Positions 49,074 to 54,406 of a stretch of 54,406 nucleotides of DNA are shown piece by piece; the first letter of the stretch is position 1, and each line of letters begins with the position of its first letter. A program made the position numbers and the translations under genes. Below the pieces are notes generated by a model that was not told the DNA's origin, ran no database searches, and worked only from the letters and a program-made list of their open reading frames with translations. Source of the DNA: a bacterium (GTDB lineage: Bacteria; Vulcanimicrobiota; Vulcanimicrobiia; Vulcanimicrobiales; Vulcanimicrobiaceae); contig JAJYRI010000008.1 of assembly GCA_021794175.1 (NCBI GenBank), positions 1-54,406 of the forward strand, given 5' to 3'.

Positions 49074-49859
49074 ATGGAGCAGGTATCCGGCGAAACCGTC
49101 GAGCGCGACGGCACCGACCTCTGGTTCGAACGACGCGGCAACGGCCCGCAGCATCTCCTCTTCGCACACGGCTGGATCGGCTCGCGCCGCATGTGGGACG
49201 CAACGATCGCGAAACTCGACCTCACGCGCTACACGGCGTATCGGTTCGACGCGCGTGGATGCGGGCGAAGCGACCGGCCCGTCGACGGACACACGCTCGA
49301 AGGCTATGCCGCCGATTACGAAGCGATACTCGCGCGCATCGGTGCGCCGGTGACGGTCGTCGCACATTCGATGGGTGGCCGCATCGCGCAGTATCTCGCC
49401 GCGCGCGCTCATCCGAAGATCGAGCGGATGCTGCTGGTCGCTCCGGGCTCCGCGCGCGGGTCGCGCGGCAACGGTCGGCATCGAGAGCTGACGCTCGAAG
49501 CGTTCGGTTCTCGCCGCCGCATCGCGCATTTCGTTTCCGCTGCCATGCGGCGGAGCGTCGACGAAGCGACGCGCGACATACTCGTCGACGATGCCTTAAT
49601 CGCCTCGCGGGAGCACTGGTTCGGCTGGTACGATGCCGGGCGCGCGCTCGATTTCCGAGATGCGCTTGCCAATATCGCCGTCCCCACGCTCGTTCTCGCC
49701 GGCGCGAGCGATCCGCTGGCGACGCTGCCGCGTTTACGCACCGAGTGTGCCGACCTGATCGCGGGAAGTATTTTCGTCGTCCTGCGCGATTGCGGCCATA
49801 ACATTCCGATCGAAGCGCCGGGTGAACTCGCGGGCGCGATCGATCGCTTCGTTCCTTAA
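49074..49859 (+). CDS. Alpha/beta hydrolase
   Basis: A 261-residue hydrolase of the 3-oxoadipate enol-lactonase/epoxide hydrolase-like group. The oxyanion motif is FAHGWIGS. The nucleophile Ser99 is in VVAHSMGGRIAQ, the acid is Asp213 in LAGASDPLA, and His242 is in RDCGHNIPIEAP. Length and triad spacing are normal. Substrate is not known; an esterase or lactonase step after ring cleavage would suit the aromatic context, which is only a suggestion. It ends four bases from the stop of the opposite pilin-like gene. Confidence 0.88.
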   Translation: MEQVSGETVERDGTDLWFERRGNGPQHLLFAHGWIGSRRMWDATIAKLDLTRYTAYRFDARGCGRSDRPVDGHTLEGYAADYEAILARIGAPVTVVAHSMGGRIAQYLAARAHPKIERMLLVAPGSARGSRGNGRHRELTLEAFGSRRRIAHFVSAAMRRSVDEATRDILVDDALIASREHWFGWYDAGRALDFRDALANIAVPTLVLAGASDPLATLPRLRTECADLIAGSIFVVLRDCGHNIPIEAPGELAGAIDRFVP

Positions 49860-49863
49860 AACG

Positions 49864-50472
49864 CTACTGTGGCCACGGAACCGATGCGTTCGACGGCGCG
49901 ATTTGCGGCGTGCTCCAGACATTTCCGGGGATGCTCGCACCGCTCTGGACGTTCCGGTAAAGAACGTCGATCAGCGTTCCGGGAGCGAGGCCGGGGGCAA
50001 GGCCGCCGCTCTCTTCGTCCCCCTCGTACGTCGCATACGGCGGCATCGCAAACGTGCGCAAGAGCGCCGTACGCGTTGCAATCGTCGATAGTCGGCCGGC
50101 TTCGTCGGTGACGACGGCTCGCAAGGAAACCGCGATTCGCGCTTCGGCGATCAGTGCGTTGTTTTGGAGAACACTCGCGCTTCCGCCGGGCTGCAGCGCG
50201 ACGCTCGTCGTCGAGCGCAGCGCGCAGGGCGTGCTCCCGATCGCCGTGCAGCGATCGATCGGCGGAATCGATGCAAGTGGATTCGCCCCGTCTGCGATGC
50301 GCGCTGCAACGGCTGCTTGCACGAGCACCGGCGCTGCGGTGAGCGCATCGCGAGCCGCCGTATGCGCGGCGTGAAGTGCGGCGGTGCGCGCGAGAGCGAG
50401 GGCGAGTGCGGCGAAGCTCGCGCCGATCGCGCCGGCGATTACGGCGAAGAGGAGCGCGCGAAGAATCGTCAC
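49864..50472 (-). CDS. Membrane-anchored PilX-like protein
   Basis: A 202-residue protein with one N-terminal hydrophobic helix (LRALLFAVIAGAIGASFAALALALA) followed by an Ala-rich helix and an extracytoplasmic domain with two cysteines close together (DRCTAIGSTPCALR). The arrangement, a membrane helix continuing as amphipathic helix then a globular head, is that of PilX-like or minor-pilin-like proteins. No typical prepilin cleavage motif is visible, so the call relies on the overlap (ATGA) with the pilin-like gene before it. Function in pilus or secretion is inferred. Confidence 0.55.
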   Translation of the reverse strand: MTILRALLFAVIAGAIGASFAALALALARTAALHAAHTAARDALTAAPVLVQAAVAARIADGANPLASIPPIDRCTAIGSTPCALRSTTSVALQPGGSASVLQNNALIAEARIAVSLRAVVTDEAGRLSTIATRTALLRTFAMPPYATYEGDEESGGLAPGLAPGTLIDVLYRNVQSGASIPGNVWSTPQIAPSNASVPWPQ

Positions 50473-50918
50473 GGTGCGCCGAACGGCGCTGCGACGAGCG
50501 TCGGCGCGATAACGGTGCTTCCGGGGAGCGGCACGCGTCGCTCGACGATCAGCGTTGCGTCGCGAACGAGCGGCGCGGCAGCGATATCGGCAACCGCACG
50601 GACGCGAACCGAGATGCCGCCGGCCGCAAGCGCCTGCGCCGAGAGCGAGAGCTCCGCCGGAAGCGGCGAGCCCACCGGCATCGGCAGCGTCGTCGCCACG
50701 CTGGTTGGCGAGAGCGTGCTCCCGTCGTACTTCACGGCGTCGGCCGCGATCCGAACCTCTTCGCGCGCAGCAGCTGCAAGCGCGTCGGCGGTCGCGGCGC
50801 TCGAAAAACTCACGCTTTCACGAACGACGGCCGCGCCGACCGTTGCGAGCGCCAAGGCGATGAGCCCCGCGGCGACGATCGTTTCCAAGGCGGTAAAGCC
50901 CAAATCTCGGCCTCTCAC
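50469..50918 (-). CDS. Type IV pilin-like/pseudopilin protein
   Basis: A 149-residue protein. Starting at GTG 50918, the sequence MRGRDLG/FTALETIVAAGLIALALATVGAA carries a short leader and the prepilin peptidase site G/F-T-x-x-E (Glu at +5), followed by the hydrophobic pilin helix. The rest is a Ser/Ala-rich domain with strands. The long frame upstream is not used because the leader fits so exactly. It overlaps the PilX-like gene and forms an orphan two-gene pilin unit; no assembly ATPase, platform protein or prepilin peptidase is in the window. Confidence 0.75.
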   Translation of the reverse strand: MRGRDLGFTALETIVAAGLIALALATVGAAVVRESVSFSSAATADALAAAAREEVRIAADAVKYDGSTLSPTSVATTLPMPVGSPLPAELSLSAQALAAGGISVRVRAVADIAAAPLVRDATLIVERRVPLPGSTVIAPTLVAAPFGAP

Positions 50919-51007
50919 CTCGCTCGCTGTTCCCGTTTCGCAGAACGTTGCGACCTCGAACGATGCGATCGTAGGAAGGCATCTACGTACGATGCCCGAC
51001 CGGATTC

Positions 51008-52138
51008 CTAGGAAAAGCGGCGGTTTCCCCAGTTCTGCAGCGGACGCTCGAACCAGTACGTTAGCGCTGTGGCGAGAGCGATCGAAAGGAGCATCGCGAC
51101 GATCGTGAATGCACTTTGCCAGAGGGGATCGTACTGCGGGGTGCCGAGATACGGGGGGAGGCGGTAATACAGCAGTTCCCGCGCGACGATTTGATGGTAG
51201 AGATAGAGCGCGTACGAGATCGCGCCGAAAAACACGAGCGGTCGGTTGGCGAGAACGCGCTGGAGCGGGCGCGGTGCGAGTAGCGCGCCGAACGCGATTG
51301 CAGCGAACGAGCATGCCAAGAGATCGCGATGCGTCGCGGCCCAGACCGCAGCCCACTGATTGGCATGGCGAAACGCGAAAAGCGATTGCAACAGGATGGT
51401 GCAGGCGGTACATCCGGCGATGAAGCTTGCGATACCGACGGCGAATCGTCGACCCGCGCTCCAACGAGCGTGCGCTTCGACGAAGAGCGACGCCGTCAAC
51501 ATACCGAAGGCGAAACAACTCAAAAATGCCGGCAGGTCTTGATCGAGATTGACGATTCCGGAGTGCGCGCAGCACGCTGCGGCATGGAGTCGCCAGGCGA
51601 GCGAGAGCGCGACGCTCGCTGCAACCGTGAGCCAACGTGCGCGGCGAAAGCACCACCAGAGCAGCGGAAAGATCGCGTAGAACTCGACCTCGACGGCGAG
51701 CGTCCAGAGCACGCCGTTAATCGCTCCGGAGCTCGCCGGGAACCAGGTGTGGATGAAGAGCAGGTGGGTTAGGAGATCGGGTACGACTCCGGCGCCGCCC
51801 TGCCGCGCCGCATAGCCGATTGCATAGGCGACGGCGATCGATAGGATGTAGGAGGGGACGATCTTCCAAAAGCGCCGTAGGTAAAAATGGCGCCACGTCG
51901 GCGGCGCGCTCCCTTTGAATGCGGCGCGCGCGAAGGGTAATGCGATTACCGTTCCGCTGAGAAAGAAGAAGAGCGCGACGCCGATAAAGCCGGTCTCCGG
52001 GAGAAACTCGAGTTGCGGAAGCGGTGCCGGTAGCCAGGATATCTCCCAGACGTGATACCAGAGCACGAGAAGTATCGCGACGCCGCGGAGGCCGTCGAGA
52101 ACGTCGAGACGCGGGGCCGGCGCGGCGGGCGAGTTCAT
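51008..52138 (-). CDS. Acyltransferase 3 family membrane protein
   Basis: A 376-residue membrane protein with about ten helices. The family signature is at the start: LDVLDGLRGVAILLVLWYHVWE, with R-G-x-A and the catalytic-type His in YHV; then GFIGVALFFFLSGTVIALPF and FYLRRFWKIVPSYIL. Such proteins (OafA/NodX type) transfer acetyl or other acyl groups onto sugars of O-antigen, exopolysaccharide or antibiotics. Its partner glycans are not indicated by the neighbours. It is alone in orientation with the pilin genes downstream, with 89 bases between. Confidence 0.88.
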   Translation of the reverse strand: MNSPAAPAPRLDVLDGLRGVAILLVLWYHVWEISWLPAPLPQLEFLPETGFIGVALFFFLSGTVIALPFARAAFKGSAPPTWRHFYLRRFWKIVPSYILSIAVAYAIGYAARQGGAGVVPDLLTHLLFIHTWFPASSGAINGVLWTLAVEVEFYAIFPLLWWCFRRARWLTVAASVALSLAWRLHAAACCAHSGIVNLDQDLPAFLSCFAFGMLTASLFVEAHARWSAGRRFAVGIASFIAGCTACTILLQSLFAFRHANQWAAVWAATHRDLLACSFAAIAFGALLAPRPLQRVLANRPLVFFGAISYALYLYHQIVARELLYYRLPPYLGTPQYDPLWQSAFTIVAMLLSIALATALTYWFERPLQNWGNRRFS

Positions 52139-52181
52139 CGAATATCCGTCCTAGATTGCGTGCAGGTGATGCAAGCGGGTG

Positions 52182-52208
52182 TTGACACAAAATGAGCGCT
52201 CGTATAAC
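52182..52208 (+). promoter_or_regulatory. Possible promoter upstream of the serine hydrolase
   Basis: A perfect TTGACA at 52182-52187 is followed by TATAAC at 52203-52208 with a 15-base spacer, slightly short. A second arrangement, TTGCAA at 52212-52217 with TATACC at 52235-52240, has an ideal 17-base spacer. Either could drive the gene that begins at 52306. Confidence 0.5.
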
Positions 52209-52305
52209 GTGTTGCAACGTTCGTCCCTCGCAGGTATACCGCGCGCGGAATTTTATTGCAAGATGGACACAAGCCTCGAGCACCGACTCGGTAGGAACGA
52301 TAAAG

Positions 52306-53766
52306 GTGAACTTCACGATCCCGAAGATCTTCATAACGCTATTGCTGTCGTGCTCGATAGCGGTGTCGATCGAGCCGGCTCGCGCGGACTGCGGTGCCGT
52401 CGGCGTCGCCGATGCGAGGCTCGGCTCGGTTGCGGCCAAAGCGTACGCGCGACATTTTGCCCGGGGGCTTGCGGTTGCCGTCGTGCAGAACGGACGCATT
52501 CGCTACGCCGAGGGGTTCGGTTATGCCGACACCGGCCGCAAGGTTTCCGTTACGCCGCAGACGCCGTTCGCTATCGGTTCCCTGAGCAAGCAATTCACCG
52601 CAGCGATCGCGCTACAACTCGTCGAGCAACGCCGACTCGCACTCGACGACACGATTGCGCGATGGCTGCCGATGTTACCGAACGCTCGCACCATAACGGT
52701 GCGCGAGCTCCTCAATCAAACCAGTGGCCTGCATAACTATCCCTATTTTTCCGAGCACCCCTGGCCGACGGCCGGCCGCATTCACATCGCGCGGCTTCTA
52801 AAATTCATGGCGCTCGATCGGCCGGATTTCGCGCCGGGCTCGCAATGGGAGTACTCGAATACGAATTACACCGCCCTGGCCGCAATCGAAGCCGACGTCA
52901 CCTCGCGACCGTATCGGAGGCTCCTGGAGCGGCGTATATTCTCCCCGTTGAAGATGTCGCAGAGCGGTCTCGGCTACCTCGCGCAACGCGCGCTGCACCC
53001 GGCAACGCCGTTTCTCGCCGACGCATCGGGAATCTCGCCCATTCCGCCCGCACAACGCCTATCGCTCGATCTCTACTCCGGCGCCGGCGGGATCGTGTCG
53101 AGCGCGGACGATCTCGCCCGTTGGGATATAGCCGTACTCGGAGGGCGCCTTCTCGACCCGGCGATGCGTCGACTCTGGTGGAGCCCCGGGCATCTCGCCG
53201 ACGGGAGCAAGACGAGCTACGGCATGGGCTGGGTCATCGCCGATCTCGACGGGCGGCGCGAGCTCTGGCATAACGGGTTCTCACCCGGGGCCGGAGGCTT
53301 CTGCTACAACGCCCTCTTCCCGCAGGAGGGGCTCGCGGTCGTCGTCCTCAGCAATACCGGGAGCTTTGCCGCGAACGGCGACGCGCCGCTCCGGCGCCTC
53401 GTCGCGGCGCTCGCCCGTGCCGCCCTGCCCACGGCGTTCACCGAGCACGCCGCCCCGGCCGAGGACCCGCGGATCACCCGACGCGTCGCGGCGCTTTGGG
53501 CCGCCTATCGAGCCGGCAAACCACCGCTTGCCGAAATGGAGCCGGCGTTCGCCGCGCTCTTTACCCCGGCGTTTACCGCTTCGCTTGCCAAAGGCATCGG
53601 CGCGCTCGGGGCCCCCAACCGCTGGGTCTTCCTTGGGAAGCGTGGGCTAGGCGGGGGGCTGACGCTCTATCGCTACCGTGCGGAGCTCCGGGACGGCAGC
53701 TCCCCAACCTTCGTCGTGGCGATCGATGCCGCGGGCAAAATTGCAGGTTCGCGGCTGCTGCCGTAG
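52306..53766 (+). CDS. Class C beta-lactamase-like serine hydrolase, exported
   Basis: A 486-residue protein with a signal peptide (FITLLLSCSIAVSIEPARA). The penicillin-binding motifs are Ser92-x-x-Lys95 in IGSLSKQFTA, Tyr183-Ser-Asn185 in WEYSNTNY, and His322-Asn-Gly in WHNGFSPGAGG, as in the AmpC/esterase EstB/DD-peptidase group. A C-terminal domain of about 120 residues follows. Whether it is a lactamase, esterase or D-aminopeptidase cannot be told. GTG 52306 is preceded by AGGAA nine bases upstream; the longer frame to 52192 would hide the signal peptide. Confidence 0.85.
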   Translation: MNFTIPKIFITLLLSCSIAVSIEPARADCGAVGVADARLGSVAAKAYARHFARGLAVAVVQNGRIRYAEGFGYADTGRKVSVTPQTPFAIGSLSKQFTAAIALQLVEQRRLALDDTIARWLPMLPNARTITVRELLNQTSGLHNYPYFSEHPWPTAGRIHIARLLKFMALDRPDFAPGSQWEYSNTNYTALAAIEADVTSRPYRRLLERRIFSPLKMSQSGLGYLAQRALHPATPFLADASGISPIPPAQRLSLDLYSGAGGIVSSADDLARWDIAVLGGRLLDPAMRRLWWSPGHLADGSKTSYGMGWVIADLDGRRELWHNGFSPGAGGFCYNALFPQEGLAVVVLSNTGSFAANGDAPLRRLVAALARAALPTAFTEHAAPAEDPRITRRVAALWAAYRAGKPPLAEMEPAFAALFTPAFTASLAKGIGALGAPNRWVFLGKRGLGGGLTLYRYRAELRDGSSPTFVVAIDAAGKIAGSRLLP

Positions 53767-53796
53767 CGGGTAGCAGTGCGCCGGCGCCTTTAGGGT

Positions 53797-53826
53797 TTGA
53801 CGCCTCTCACCCGGGCCTGCTATACT
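53797..53826 (+). promoter_or_regulatory. rpsL operon promoter
   Basis: TTGACG at 53797-53802 and TATACT at 53821-53826 are 18 bases apart, and TGC directly before the -10 adds an extended element. It lies about 75 bases before rpsL, and its strength fits a ribosomal operon. Confidence 0.7.
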
Positions 53827-53899
53827 CCCCTGGCTCTGGCCCACCGACGGGTGTGGCCGACTTTGTGTGTGAAGCAAAACGCGTTGTTAAGGAGTCCGA

Positions 53900-54340
53900 G
53901 TGCCCACCATTAACCAGTTGGTCCGTAAGGGCCGCGAGCAGACGGAAAAAAAGGTCAAGACCCGCGCATTTCGCGTGATTTTGACCGGCCCGAAACCGGG
54001 ACATCCCGATCTGCCGACGCGCACCTTCGAGGTTGTCGGTAATCCGCAGCGTCGCGGTGTTTGCACGCAAGTGAAGACCGTTACCCCGAAGAAGCCGAAC
54101 TCCGCGTTGCGCAAAGTCGCTCGCGTCCGTCTTACCAACGGCGAAGAGGTGACGGCGTACATTCCGGGCATCGGACACAACCTTCAAGAGCATTCGGTCG
54201 TGCTCGTCCGCGGCGGCCGCGTGAAAGATCTTCCCGGAGTCCGCTACCACATCGTTCGCGGCACGCTCGATACCTCGGGCACCGCAAACCGTAAACAAGG
54301 GCGTTCGAAGTACGGCGCCAAGCGCGATAAGAAAAAGTAA
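53900..54340 (+). CDS. rpsL: Ribosomal protein S12, with an expanded N-terminal loop
   Basis: A 146-residue S12 of the decoding centre. It starts with [12 protein letters not shown] and has [61 protein letters not shown] and RSKYGAKR, all as in other bacteria. Between the first basic stretch and NPQRRGVC, about 24 residues (23-47) replace the short loop of the E. coli protein; Bacillus also has a longer loop here, but with unrelated sequence. GTG 53900 is preceded by a perfect AAGGAG at 53889-53894. It is the first gene of the str operon. Confidence 0.98.
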   Translation: MPTINQLVRKGREQTEKKVKTRAFRVILTGPKPGHPDLPTRTFEVVGNPQRRGVCTQVKTVTPKKPNSALRKVARVRLTNGEEVTAYIPGIGHNLQEHSVVLVRGGRVKDLPGVRYHIVRGTLDTSGTANRKQGRSKYGAKRDKKK

Positions 54341-54361
54341 GAGAGATAAGAAGAGCGATAT

Positions 54362-54406
54362 ATGCCACGCAAAGGTCCTGCAACCAAACGCCAGATTCTC
54401 CCGGAT
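54362..54406 (+). CDS. rpsG: Ribosomal protein S7, first 15 codons (cut by window edge)
   Basis: ATG 54362 begins MPRKGPATKRQILPD, which matches the conserved S7 start (M-P-R-K-G-x-x-x-K-R-x-x-x-P-D). It follows rpsL by 21 bases, the normal order of the str operon. The gene continues beyond the window, so nothing more can be said about its length or features. Confidence 0.93.
   Translation, partial: MPRKGPATKRQILPD

Noticed and set aside
50469-51656. Long minus-strand frame that would add about 245 residues before the pilin-like protein
   Set aside because: The extra part overlaps the real acyltransferase gene on the same strand, while the GTG at 50918 gives a perfect prepilin leader.

Overview
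The window is a gene-dense, GC-rich bacterial chromosome segment. Many starts are GTG, and many stop/start pairs overlap (ATGA, GTGA, TGATG). It encodes a diderm (TonB-type receptor, lipobox proteins, outer-membrane-like barrel) that builds a flagellum. Gene content and divergent housekeeping sequences suggest a deep-branching phylum of the Candidatus Eremiobacterota (WPS-2) type; this is inference, not proof.

Layout. 1-5360: the end of recX, a two-component system, a degenerate hypoxanthine phosphoribosyltransferase-like protein, a secreted GH125 mannosidase and purA, closely packed. 5554-13540: a flagellar export/switch operon (fliF, fliG, fliH, fliI, fliJ, a MotE-like gene) running by overlap into trpE and trpG. 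13736-23059: rpoB and rpoC, separated by two opposite-strand genes for small exported proteins; rpoC has its own consensus-like promoter and structured leader, and a strong terminator follows it. 23158-33190: small genes, a selenoprotein-type peroxiredoxin with UGA at the peroxidatic cysteine, a second two-component system, a TonB-receptor-like protein with an added duplicated C-terminal domain, small membrane proteins and a zinc-ribbon protein. 33187-48111: a catabolic island for 2-aminobenzoate (anthranilate) through CoA thioesters: fused 2-aminobenzoyl-CoA monooxygenase/reductase, short-chain dehydrogenase, enoyl-CoA hydratase, acyl-CoA dehydrogenase, aryl-CoA ligase, RidA-like protein and two sodium symporter/DUF3311 pairs, with two decayed or dubious genes in the middle. 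48130-53766: EamA exporter, alpha/beta hydrolase, two pilin-like genes, an acyltransferase and a class C beta-lactamase-like hydrolase. 53900-54406: rpsL and the first 15 codons of rpsG, the start of the str ribosomal operon.

How genes work together. The fli genes build the MS ring, the switch and the export ATPase. TrpE and TrpG form anthranilate synthase, while the later island would degrade anthranilate after ligase activation, dearomatising oxygenation/reduction and beta-oxidation-like steps. rpoB, rpoC, rpsL and rpsG, usually one continuous block, are dispersed here over about 40 kb.

The most interesting points are the UGA-containing peroxiredoxin (with a possible SECIS hairpin), the large insertion and acidic tail in RpoB, the split rpoB/rpoC, the receptor with a duplicated C-terminal domain, and the degenerate phosphoribosyltransferase.
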